NCBI GenBank assembly: GCA_903908015.1 | Contig: CAIVQI010000196.1 | Coordinates: forward strand, 1-6,110 | Length of the DNA stretch: 6,110 nucleotides | Source: an uncultured Bacteroidota bacterium | Lineage (GTDB): Bacteria; Bacteroidota; Bacteroidia; UBA7662 | Direction of reading: 5' to 3' | Part shown: piece after piece, positions 1 through 6,110 of the stretch | Numbering within the stretch: the first letter of the stretch is position 1 | How the letters are laid out: each line of letters begins with the position of its first letter | Notes under the pieces: model-generated | Database searches by the model: none | Told to the model about the DNA's origin: nothing | The model's input: only the letters and a program-made list of their open reading frames with translations | Program-made: the position numbers and the translations under genes

Positions 1-327
1 CCCCTGTGCATCCACCCCCCGGGGGCGCGCGTGCTCACCGAAGCGAGCTACAATGACTGTGTTGGGGGCATGCGTCATTTTATGGGCAATGGATGTGTCA
101 AATACCAAGAATTGCGCCGTGGTGTCGCGGTTGACTTCAGCGAACGCTATGTGCAGGAACCGGGCAACAGAATGGCATCCATGGCCAATCTGTCCACCTT
201 ACACTATAAAAACGGGCGATTCGTGACCGATGACTTCTGGCAGCCCGACTACCACAAAGAGTTTTATTATCCAGAACCCCGTCAAAAACAAGCTTCATCT
301 CTTGCACACCGAAAAGGAACTGCCTAA
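1..327 (+). CDS. C-terminal part of an unidentified protein (5' end outside window)
   Basis: The reading frame is open from base 1 to a TAA stop at 325-327, so about 108 residues are visible and the true start most likely lies upstream of the window. A GTG at position 31 could serve as a start, but the frame is also open before it. The visible part is rich in aromatic and charged residues, with stretches such as MRHFMGNGCVKYQEL, LHYKNGRFVTDDFWQPDY and KEFYYPEP, and it has two cysteines in the middle (DC and GC). It ends in a basic, probably disordered tail (RQKQASSLAHRKGTA). There is no membrane segment or signal in this part. The composition looks like a folded soluble protein rather than random sequence. 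I do not recognise the family and assign no function. The next gene, an ArsR-type regulator, starts 26 bases later on the same strand, so the two may share a transcript. Confidence 0.6.
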   Translation, partial: PLCIHPPGARVLTEASYNDCVGGMRHFMGNGCVKYQELRRGVAVDFSERYVQEPGNRMASMANLSTLHYKNGRFVTDDFWQPDYHKEFYYPEPRQKQASSLAHRKGTA

Positions 328-352
328 TTTGCGACAGTAAAATCATTAATGC

Positions 353-661
353 ATGCCTGCGCACGCCAAATTAACGGAGCTCGATGAAGAGGCCCTACAA
401 CAGGCCCATGCCGTTTTTCATGCCATTTCGCATCCCATCCGAATCAATCTCGTTCGGATTTTGGAAGATTACCCTGCACAAACCGTCACCCAACTTCAAT
501 TTCGACTTCGATTGGCACAAGCCGTGGTATCGGTCCACCTCGCCGTATTGCGGAAGGCTGGGGTGGTTACCGCCTCCCGATCCGGTAAGAACATACGTTA
601 CAATCTAGACGAAGGCATGATGCAAACCATCCATTTGTGCATCCAGCGCATCACTTCATAG
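353..661 (+). CDS. ArsR-type winged helix-turn-helix transcriptional regulator
   Basis: This is a small (102-residue) DNA-binding protein of the ArsR/SmtB type, a family that normally forms dimers and represses nearby genes until a ligand or metal binds. Residues 16-38 (AHAVFHAISHPIRINLVRIL) are the family's typical opening helices. TVTQLQFRL (44-52) is the first HTH helix, AQAVVSVHLAVLRKAG (55-70) the recognition helix, and VVTASRSGKNIRYNL (71-85) the beta wing. The ELCVC-type metal site of ArsR, CadC and SmtB is absent: the equivalent stretch is TQLQF. The only cysteine is Cys96 in the last helix, so classical thiolate metal sensing is unlikely. The start at 353 lies four bases after another ATG (349) that opens only a very short frame. 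There is no Shine-Dalgarno sequence, but the upstream region is A/T-rich (GTAAAATCATTA), as is common in Bacteroidota. The target is unknown; the 26-base distance from the preceding gene suggests that it is co-transcribed with it. Confidence 0.88.
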   Translation: MPAHAKLTELDEEALQQAHAVFHAISHPIRINLVRILEDYPAQTVTQLQFRLRLAQAVVSVHLAVLRKAGVVTASRSGKNIRYNLDEGMMQTIHLCIQRITS

Positions 662-670
662 TTCCCAAAA

Positions 671-693
671 GCTGCTCGCATGGCATGAGCGGC
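671..693 (-). terminator. Possible hairpin terminator between convergent genes
   Basis: GCTGCTC (671-677) can pair with GAGCGGC (687-693): seven pairs including one G-U, around a 9-base loop. Read on the minus strand, the hairpin is followed by a run of four T (the AAAA at 667-670 on the plus strand), and it lies about 55 bases past the stop of the lamin-tail gene. On the plus strand it directly follows the regulator gene but has no T-run after it. It fits a modest terminator for the minus-strand gene, possibly working in both directions. The T-run is short, so this is tentative. Confidence 0.4.
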
Positions 694-747
694 AAGAAAT
701 ATCAATCCCAATTTGGGCGAAATCAACGATTGCCAAGTAAGTTTTCA

Positions 748-3378
748 TTAAGGGTCCATCCAGCTGACAACAACCCGGCTGTAGATGGATGATTTCTGTT
801 GATTCCCATCCAGAAAACCCGCACGCACGAGATAGGGCCCCTCACGTGCCCAGCGGCCGTTGGCATCGCGTCCATCCCAATAGGTTTCGGCAACCCCTCT
901 GCACAGTGTGGGAGGCAAAAGCGGTGCAATCAGGCGACCCCCCATATCCAAGAGGTCTATCCGAACCATCCCCGATCCACTACACTCGAGCGAAATGCGC
1001 ATCAGATCCATGCGCCTAGGGTGTATTACCCGAGGCGAAATGCTTAGGCTGCCCGCGCGCAGTTGATCATAAGGGGAGCGGCTGTTGGGCCGGCCCGGTG
1101 TTCCTCGAACGCGCGTGTCTGCGGTCGACCAAGGCATGTCGGTATGCCCATCCGGCCGTTCCAGGGCAAGGCCCTTGGGCTCGGCTACAATTGGATGGTG
1201 AAGACTATCGTGGTAGGCCAGACGATCCAGCACCCTTCCTGCGTGATCCAAAAGCAAAACATATCCACCCCCCGCCTTGGGAAGGGGTAGGGAAGGTACT
1301 TGCCGGCGATGAACAGGCTCCGTTTCTCCCAAATCTGCCCGCAGCAGGGCGGTATCGCGACACACCACCAGGCGTTGTCCGGGCAAAATAGCCGATACCA
1401 TAGAGCAAAGCGGAGTAGCCGAACTGTATTGTTCATGTTCATCGGACTCAGCCAGGTAAACCCGACTCAAATCAATGGCTTCGTTGCCCAGATGAATCAA
1501 CTCGTAGTAAGCGACGCCACCGACCGCCGGACGGTAATAAATCTCATGGAAAAAGAGCGTGGAAGGCGAAGCACTGGAGCACACCGAAAGGGGCCAGGAC
1601 ACAGCCACAACCGGAGAATCGCGACAATCGGTCCAGCCTTCCAACCGAAGCCATTCAATACCTGGGGTAGCCGGTACGAGCCATCCGGGAAGAGTCCAAT
1701 TGACGCTTGGCGGGGTGACAGGAAAGACAGAGATGGGATATCCGCCCAATGAGGCTTGTCCGGCCCGCACCGCTTGCGAGAACTGTAGGTGAATGCTGCG
1801 GTCGGCGAGCATGACCGCATGAAGCAGCTGTGCTCTAGGAGGTGTCTTAAACCCAGTGCCACCGGGATCAGGGCCGTCCATACTGTTTTTGCGTCCCGGA
1901 GTGCCACCGGAAGGATCGGTCGAACTCGTCCAATTCCATGGGTCCTGACAATCCAAAAGTCCGTTTTGTCGCTCTAGACTCCATCCGCCCAATTTTTTAA
2001 TGGACGAAGCATGCCAATCCGCCTGATAGTTTAACGTATCGGCCGTCCACCCGTCCGGATGCCGTAAAAAGAGTCCATCCTCATCATTGTTGAGGGCAGG
2101 CCATAGCGGTAAGGCCAGGACCGATGAAAGGCCACGCCAAGCCGAATCGCTTCCTGGTGGACACAAAACCAAGTAACCACCTGGAGGAATCCTGTATGCC
2201 GGCAACACCACCGAACTGCTTCGATCGCCATAAACCCAATCGCCCAATTCCAAGGTGTAGGAGCTCATATTGCGAAGTTCAACATATTCTGTTGGGGGTA
2301 AGGGGCCCGATAGAGGGGGCACCATCATGATTTCATTGACAATGAGGTCGCCCCGACTGCTGGGCCGGTGCACCCATTCGGCACACGTATCGAGTGGAAC
2401 GCCTCCGCTATCGGTCAACATCAAACACAGCAAGAACGAACCCTCGTCGGGAAGTGTCATGCTCCAGCGGAGTTCCACGCTTCGAGCTCCCACCGGATCG
2501 ACCTCCGTTGGGAAGCCAAAACCACTCAATGCATAATGAAGCGGTTGCACAAGCGCAGCAGGAGGGAAGCCCTTGTTGAATTCGAGCTTTATGACACCTT
2601 GTCGCGCCACCCTGGCCATCAGCAGACGAGGCGGAAGCGTATCGGGTAGGGCCATTCCCTGCACCACCCAGTCATCGTACCAGTACAGCTGGCTGCGTGT
2701 ACTGCTGAAGACTTGTCTACAGCCCGTGAATGAGCCATAAAGATGTGTGGCATCGTAGGCGGTACCCTCCAAAGTCCAGTGAAGTCCACTCCCCGTGGTG
2801 TCGGTGAAGAGCGACCAAATACCGGAGGAATCGCGCGTGATCCGAATGCGCAAGGGATTGTCGTTTCGGTTCAGCACCCCGTCGCGCCCGTTGATGATGC
2901 AGGTTCGGGTGTTGCCCGTCTGTCTGTACAGACAAACATCGTCGTCCGTACTGCCAACACGCACAAAATAGCCTGAAAGGGCACTATCGAGGCGTGAAGA
3001 TTGACTCAATACATAGACATCGGCATAATTGGCACCAGAGGGATTGAACCCAAGGCGCATCCACCACGACCAATCGGCCTGATAGAGGGCCCTACTATGG
3101 GTGTAGAGCATGGCGCTGCCCGACGAGGCAGGCGCTACCTGATGCAGCTGTCCCTGCGGGTCGACGCGAAATAAGGCGGTGTCGCCCAACCAAGTTGGAT
3201 TGTTCATCAAATCCCCGTCGCTGTAATCGTCCGTGAACTGGCCGTACACATCCGCCCAAACACCGATCAACAGCCACAGCATACACATAGCCGTTTGGGT
3301 AGTGCCCCAGAATGACCCGTGTCCCCAGGCCGAAAAGGCCCTGAAGTCAAAGCGGTGTACAATGGATGGCATCTTCAT
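748..3378 (-). CDS. Large secreted protein with two lamin tail domains and a FlgD-like C-terminal domain
   Basis: This is a predicted exported protein of 876 residues. Residue 1 is the ATG at 3378. A GTG at 3387 is possible but less likely, and ATG 3372 is an alternative. Residues 1-46 look like a signal peptide: a basic start (HRFDFR), a hydrophobic core (MCMLWLLIGVW) and a likely cut near VYG/Q. Residues 48-240 (FTDDYSDGDL, then NPTWLGDT) form the beta-sandwich, LamG-like region that often begins such Bacteroidota proteins. Two copies of a module follow. Ig-like domain 1 is at 249-340 and lamin tail domain 1 at 343-498 (LIVNEIMMVPP, TEYVELRN). Ig-like domain 2 is at 514-600 and lamin tail domain 2 at 605-766 (LFFHEIYYRP). 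Both lamin tail domains end in GTPGR(K/P)NS. Residues 776-876 resemble a FlgD/secretion-tail Ig fold (IDLLDMGGRLI, YWDGRDANGRW, GPYLVRAGF). The role is probably cell-surface or extracellular, structural or adhesive; the ligand is unknown. The gene runs alone, convergent with the regulator and divergent from asd. Confidence 0.9.
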   Translation of the reverse strand: MKMPSIVHRFDFRAFSAWGHGSFWGTTQTAMCMLWLLIGVWADVYGQFTDDYSDGDLMNNPTWLGDTALFRVDPQGQLHQVAPASSGSAMLYTHSRALYQADWSWWMRLGFNPSGANYADVYVLSQSSRLDSALSGYFVRVGSTDDDVCLYRQTGNTRTCIINGRDGVLNRNDNPLRIRITRDSSGIWSLFTDTTGSGLHWTLEGTAYDATHLYGSFTGCRQVFSSTRSQLYWYDDWVVQGMALPDTLPPRLLMARVARQGVIKLEFNKGFPPAALVQPLHYALSGFGFPTEVDPVGARSVELRWSMTLPDEGSFLLCLMLTDSGGVPLDTCAEWVHRPSSRGDLIVNEIMMVPPLSGPLPPTEYVELRNMSSYTLELGDWVYGDRSSSVVLPAYRIPPGGYLVLCPPGSDSAWRGLSSVLALPLWPALNNDEDGLFLRHPDGWTADTLNYQADWHASSIKKLGGWSLERQNGLLDCQDPWNWTSSTDPSGGTPGRKNSMDGPDPGGTGFKTPPRAQLLHAVMLADRSIHLQFSQAVRAGQASLGGYPISVFPVTPPSVNWTLPGWLVPATPGIEWLRLEGWTDCRDSPVVAVSWPLSVCSSASPSTLFFHEIYYRPAVGGVAYYELIHLGNEAIDLSRVYLAESDEHEQYSSATPLCSMVSAILPGQRLVVCRDTALLRADLGETEPVHRRQVPSLPLPKAGGGYVLLLDHAGRVLDRLAYHDSLHHPIVAEPKGLALERPDGHTDMPWSTADTRVRGTPGRPNSRSPYDQLRAGSLSISPRVIHPRRMDLMRISLECSGSGMVRIDLLDMGGRLIAPLLPPTLCRGVAETYWDGRDANGRWAREGPYLVRAGFLDGNQQKSSIYSRVVVSWMDP

Positions 3379-3404
3379 GACGACCACAAAAAAGCCACAT
3401 GAAA

Positions 3405-3422
3405 TCGACGTTATTTCGTCAA
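3405..3422. other. Imperfect inverted repeat in the divergent intergenic region
   Basis: TCGACG (3405-3410) and CGTCAA (3417-3422) form six-base arms with one mismatch around TTATTT. The site lies 27-44 bases upstream of the lamin-tail gene start and about 43 bases upstream of the asd -7 box. It could be an operator or simply chance; no known regulator motif is recognised. Confidence 0.15.
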
Positions 3423-3464
3423 TTTTTATCCCATTTTACGCCATCCATACATTTTTTCATTCGC

Positions 3465-3472
3465 TATTTTTG
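3465..3472 (+). promoter_or_regulatory. Bacteroidota-type -7 promoter box for asd
   Basis: TATTTTTG matches the Bacteroidota sigma-factor -7 consensus TAnnTTTG exactly. It ends 34 bases before the asd ATG, which would give a short leader of roughly 25-30 bases. The expected TTTG/TTG element about 20 bases further upstream is not clear: the nearest similar stretch is TTTTACG around 3434-3440, somewhat too far away. The region is strongly T-rich. No equally good box was found on the minus strand for the divergent gene. Confidence 0.5.
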
Positions 3473-3506
3473 CAACCCAATCAAACCAGGCATCAACCCA
3501 AATTAA

Positions 3507-4499
3507 ATGAAAGTATGTATTGTTGGGGCAACCGGACTCGTGGGATCCACGATGTTGAAGCTGCTCGAAGAGCGAAATTTCCCTGTTTCCTACCTTTTGC
3601 CAGTGGCCACTGAGCGTTCAAAGGGACGGAATATTGGCCTAAATAACGTGGAATTCCCCGTGTGCACCCTACAGGAAGCCTTAGACGCCAAACCCAGGCT
3701 GGTATTGTTTTCCGCTGGGTCTGAGCCCTCCTTGGAATGGGCACCGAAATTTGCCCATCAGGGCGCCTGGGTTATTGATAATTCATCGGCCTGGCGCATG
3801 CATGATGACATTCCATTGGTGGTGCCTGAGGTGAACGTCCATAGTATCAGTCCCGATTCACGCTTGATTGCCAATCCCAATTGCAGCACCATACAGCTTG
3901 TGGTGGCCCTGAATCCCTTGCACCAAGCCTATCAGGTGCGCCGGGTGGTGGTGAGTACCTATCAAAGTGTTACGGGAACCGGAACCGCAGCGGTTGAGCA
4001 ACTCATGAATGAGCGACAACAGACCGACGGTCCCAAGGTCTATCCCTATCCCATCGATCTCAATCTTTTGCCGCACATCGACACATTTCAACCCAATGGG
4101 TACACCAAAGAGGAACTTAAGATGACGAATGAAACGGTGAAAATCATGGGTGACGCATCCATTCGCCTCACGGCCACCACCGTTCGTGTGCCGGTGCGCG
4201 GAGGGCATAGCGAGTCGGTGAACGTCGAATTCGAACAAGAGTTTGACCTCACTGAAGTGCGTTCGCTTCTGGCCAAGGCCCCAGGAGTGCTTGTACAAGA
4301 CGACCCCGCTTCCCTGCTGTATCCCATGCCCCTCTATGCCGAAGGGCGCGATGAAGTGTTCGTAGGTCGGCTCAGGCGCGATGAATCCCAGTCCCGTACG
4401 TTGAACATGTGGGTGGTATCCGACAACCTGCGCAAGGGCGCTGCCACCAACGCCATACAGATTGCTGAGTATCTTTTGGCCAAAGGATGGCTATCATAA
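3507..4499 (+). CDS. asd: Aspartate-semialdehyde dehydrogenase
   Basis: This cytoplasmic enzyme (EC 1.2.1.11) reduces L-aspartyl-4-phosphate with NADPH to aspartate 4-semialdehyde, the branch-point step toward lysine/diaminopimelate, threonine and methionine. The 330-residue length is normal for the family. The N-terminus MKVCIVGATGLVGSTML holds the glycine-rich NADP-binding loop (GATGLVG, 7-13). SSAWRM (93-98) carries a phosphate/substrate-binding arginine. NPNCSTIQ (123-130) contains the catalytic cysteine, Cys126. TYQSVTGTGT (151-160) holds the conserved Gln153, EELKM a substrate-contact lysine (205), and RVPVRGGHSESVNVEF the conserved Arg227 and the base His234. All expected active-site residues are present, so it should be functional. 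The start fixes itself, because the cofactor motif begins at residue 5. A Bacteroidota -7 box lies upstream. No other gene of the aspartate pathway is visible here; the lipoprotein gene follows 40 bases downstream on the same strand. Confidence 0.97.
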   Translation: MKVCIVGATGLVGSTMLKLLEERNFPVSYLLPVATERSKGRNIGLNNVEFPVCTLQEALDAKPRLVLFSAGSEPSLEWAPKFAHQGAWVIDNSSAWRMHDDIPLVVPEVNVHSISPDSRLIANPNCSTIQLVVALNPLHQAYQVRRVVVSTYQSVTGTGTAAVEQLMNERQQTDGPKVYPYPIDLNLLPHIDTFQPNGYTKEELKMTNETVKIMGDASIRLTATTVRVPVRGGHSESVNVEFEQEFDLTEVRSLLAKAPGVLVQDDPASLLYPMPLYAEGRDEVFVGRLRRDESQSRTLNMWVVSDNLRKGAATNAIQIAEYLLAKGWLS

Positions 4500-4502
4500 C
4501 CC

Positions 4503-4531
4503 AAAAAAAGGTTACATTGTGCCCTATTTTT
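4503..4531. terminator. Weak A-tract/T-tract hairpin between asd and the lipoprotein gene
   Basis: AAAAAAAGG (4503-4511) can pair with CCTATTTTT (4523-4531) with one A-A mismatch around an 11-base loop, so the right arm itself supplies a T-run. Only two G-C pairs support the stem, so at best it is a leaky attenuator that lowers read-through from asd. It overlaps the leader of the following gene, whose ATG begins 8 bases later. Confidence 0.22.
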
Positions 4532-4539
4532 CGCATCCC

Positions 4540-6110
4540 ATGAAGAAACCATACGCGCCCTATTCCGCCCTGTTGCTTGCCCTGCTGGTGCTCGGCCCCC
4601 TTATGCTCGTGCCCACGGCCTGCGTGAAGGAAAAAGTACTACCGGTGATCACCATCACAGGTTTTCCGGAAATCAAATCACGTACAGCTTTGTGTAATGC
4701 AGTGGTGGAAAGTGATGGTGGACAAGAAATACTGAACAGGGGTGTTTGTTGGTGGACCCAACCCGGTCCAACCATCGACCGCGACAGCACCCAGAATGGT
4801 GCCGGATTGGGCGCCTTCACAGCACGGATGAACGGATTGGTCGAGCGCACCCGCTATTACGTTCGGGGTTACGTAACCTCAGCTGCGGGCACATCTTATG
4901 GCATTGAAAGCAGTTTCACCACTCGGATTGGCGATAATTTGCCTGTGGTGGTGACTACAGTTCCTTTTAACATCAACCTCACCGACGCGCAATCCGGGGG
5001 TGATGTGCTGACCGAAGGAAGCGGACCGGTCACGGAAAGAGGTATTTGCTGGAAAACTACCCCCGGCGCGAGCATTGCCGACGACACAACGATTGACGGC
5101 TCCGGATTGGGTTCCTATGTGAGCACCATGTGGGGCCTCACCCTCAACACCACTTATTTTGTTCGGGCTTATGCTACAAGTCAAGTCGGAACAGGGTACG
5201 GACAGGAACTCAGCTTCACCACCGGCACCACCACACCAACAGTGGTGACCACCCCCATTCTCAATACCACATCCACAACAGCACCAGGTGGGGGTGAGGT
5301 GCTGAGCGATGGAGGGGCACCGGTCACCGAACGAGGCGTGTGCTGGAATACCGCCGGAACCCCGGTTTATCCAACCGACAGCAACCGCTTGAGTGGCACG
5401 GGTTTGGGCGTATATTCAGTGAACCTCACCAACCTCACCCCATCGACCCAATACTTCGCCCGTGCCTTCGCCGTCAATTCTGTGGGGACCGGCTATGGTC
5501 AGCAAGAAGAATTTGTGACCCAGGCAGCCTCTGTCCCCACCGTGGTGATTGATTCGGTAGGCTACAATGTCGGCCACCACATCGTGCCATGCTTTGGTCG
5601 CGTCGTCTCAGATGGCGGCGCCCCACTCACAGGAAAGGGCTTCTACCTGGATACCATTGCATATGCCTCTCCTGCTTTAGCCAGTGGTCCGGTAAACCCA
5701 CCGGGCGGACCTGGGCCTTTCAATCGTGGTACATTCCTGTATAATGTGCAAACACCCCCGGGAATTAGGGGCGAATTAAATGGTCGTAATCTCTACGCAT
5801 GGGCCTATGCAGTGAATGGAGTGGGCGTGGCCACGAGCCCAACAGCCATTCCCGTGAAAACGAAGGTGTACGATACCGATAGCAATTTGTATAACTGGAC
5901 AACCATCGGCACCCAAGACTGGCTCACAGAAAATCTCAGAACGACCCGGTATTGCAACGGAAACAACATCACCCAAATCGCTGCACAAGCGGCTTGGGCA
6001 GGTGCAGCAGGCGGGGCTTGGTCGCACTACGACAATCAAGCAGTCAACGATACGATTTATGGTAAGTTATACAACGGACTAGCCGCATCGGATCCACGAA
6101 ATGTATGCCC
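4540..6110 (+). CDS. Lipoprotein with four fibronectin-like repeats and an FSMPD domain (3' end outside window)
   Basis: The frame is open from the ATG at 4540 to the window edge, giving 523 residues without a stop. Residues 1-27 are a lipoprotein signal: KK near the start, the hydrophobic core LLLALLVLGPLMLV, then PTAC with Cys28 as the likely lipidated residue. Proline at -3 is unusual for a lipobox. Residues 34-442 hold four tandem fibronectin/Ig-like repeats of about 95-110 residues, with the recurring signatures 'G(G/S)xVLS(D/E)GG.PVTERG(V/I)CW', 'G.GLG.Y', 'T.YFVRAYA.....GTGYG' and 'FTT'. From residue 443 (VYDTDSNLYNWTTIGTQDW, LTENLRTTRYCNGNNI, WSHYDN, YGKLYNGLAASDPRNVCP) the sequence matches the start of the Fibrobacter succinogenes major paralogous domain family, common in Bacteroidota surface lipoproteins. 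It probably sits on the outer membrane or cell surface; the ligand is unknown. No Shine-Dalgarno sequence is seen. It may be transcribed from the asd promoter. Confidence 0.9.
   Translation, partial: MKKPYAPYSALLLALLVLGPLMLVPTACVKEKVLPVITITGFPEIKSRTALCNAVVESDGGQEILNRGVCWWTQPGPTIDRDSTQNGAGLGAFTARMNGLVERTRYYVRGYVTSAAGTSYGIESSFTTRIGDNLPVVVTTVPFNINLTDAQSGGDVLTEGSGPVTERGICWKTTPGASIADDTTIDGSGLGSYVSTMWGLTLNTTYFVRAYATSQVGTGYGQELSFTTGTTTPTVVTTPILNTTSTTAPGGGEVLSDGGAPVTERGVCWNTAGTPVYPTDSNRLSGTGLGVYSVNLTNLTPSTQYFARAFAVNSVGTGYGQQEEFVTQAASVPTVVIDSVGYNVGHHIVPCFGRVVSDGGAPLTGKGFYLDTIAYASPALASGPVNPPGGPGPFNRGTFLYNVQTPPGIRGELNGRNLYAWAYAVNGVGVATSPTAIPVKTKVYDTDSNLYNWTTIGTQDWLTENLRTTRYCNGNNITQIAAQAAWAGAAGGAWSHYDNQAVNDTIYGKLYNGLAASDPRNVC
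4639..5865 (+). repeat. Four tandem protein-coding repeats (fibronectin-like units)
   Basis: The units lie at about 4639-4923, 4939-5226, 5233-5520 and 5533-5865. The ERGxCW signature recurs at a period of 294-300 bases: GGTGTTTGTTGG at 4741, GGTATTTGCTGG at 5041 and GGCGTGTGCTGG at 5335. Units 2 and 3 are the most alike: 5026-5052 and 5320-5346 share 22 of 27 bases. Unit 4 has diverged most. It lacks the ERG-CW cysteine (GKGFYLDT instead) and carries a proline/glycine-rich insertion around residues 383-395. Confidence 0.8.

Noticed and set aside
1300..1752. 150-codon plus-strand open frame inside the lamin-tail gene
   Set aside because: It lies wholly antisense to the well-supported minus-strand gene, and its translation has no recognisable domain. 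The same holds for the other open frames within 748-3378.
3385..3387. GTG start for the lamin-tail protein
   Set aside because: An in-frame ATG three codons later (3378) gives a normal signal peptide start, and there is no ribosome-binding sequence favouring the GTG.
3233..3613. 126-codon plus-strand frame running from the lamin-tail gene start into asd
   Set aside because: It overlaps the signal-peptide region of one gene antisense and the cofactor-binding start of asd in another frame. Both of those are well supported, and this translation looks random.
3858..4298. 146-codon minus-strand frame opposite asd
   Set aside because: It is antisense to a complete asd with all catalytic residues; the His/Gly-rich translation is typical of a shadow frame.
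4525..4532. TATTTTTC as a -7 promoter box for the lipoprotein gene
   Set aside because: It differs from TAnnTTTG in the last base and lies only 7 bases before the ATG, which leaves no room for a normal leader.
4560..5184. Minus-strand frames (4560-4850 and 4879-5184) opposite the lipoprotein gene
   Set aside because: The plus strand is open for 523 codons with a signal peptide and recognisable repeats, so these are shadows, and their similarity to each other only reflects the repeats.

Overview
The window reads as a piece of a Bacteroidota chromosome of moderately high GC. Three things point there: a secreted lamin-tail-domain protein with the N-terminal style typical of that phylum, a lipoprotein ending in a 'Fibrobacter succinogenes major paralogous' domain, and a TAnnTTTG-type -7 box in front of asd. 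Genes also start without Shine-Dalgarno sequences. The phylum call is inference from gene content; I cannot name a genus.

Layout, left to right. (1) Positions 1-327 hold the C-terminal end of an unidentified plus-strand gene that is open at the left edge. (2) 26 bases later comes a small ArsR-type winged-helix regulator (353-661), probably in the same transcript. (3) A short gap (662-747) with a hairpin separates it from a convergent minus-strand gene (748-3378). This encodes a large secreted protein with a repeated [Ig-like + lamin tail] module and a FlgD-like C-terminal domain. (4) A divergent intergenic region (3379-3506) carries a good plus-strand promoter -7 box. (5) asd, aspartate-semialdehyde dehydrogenase, lies at 3507-4499 and is complete, with its active-site residues intact. 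(6) 40 bases downstream on the same strand starts a lipoprotein (4540 to the right edge, incomplete) with four tandem fibronectin-like repeats and then the start of an FSMPD domain.

The genes do not form one visible pathway. asd is housekeeping (lysine/threonine/methionine/diaminopimelate synthesis). The two large surface proteins flanking it look like envelope or extracellular adhesion or structural proteins of unknown ligand. The ArsR regulator lacks the classical metal-binding cysteines and probably responds to something other than arsenite, cadmium or zinc at that site. I found no RNA gene, CRISPR array, insertion sequence or obvious defence system. The most worthwhile items are the modular architectures of the two surface proteins and the unidentified gene fragment next to the regulator.
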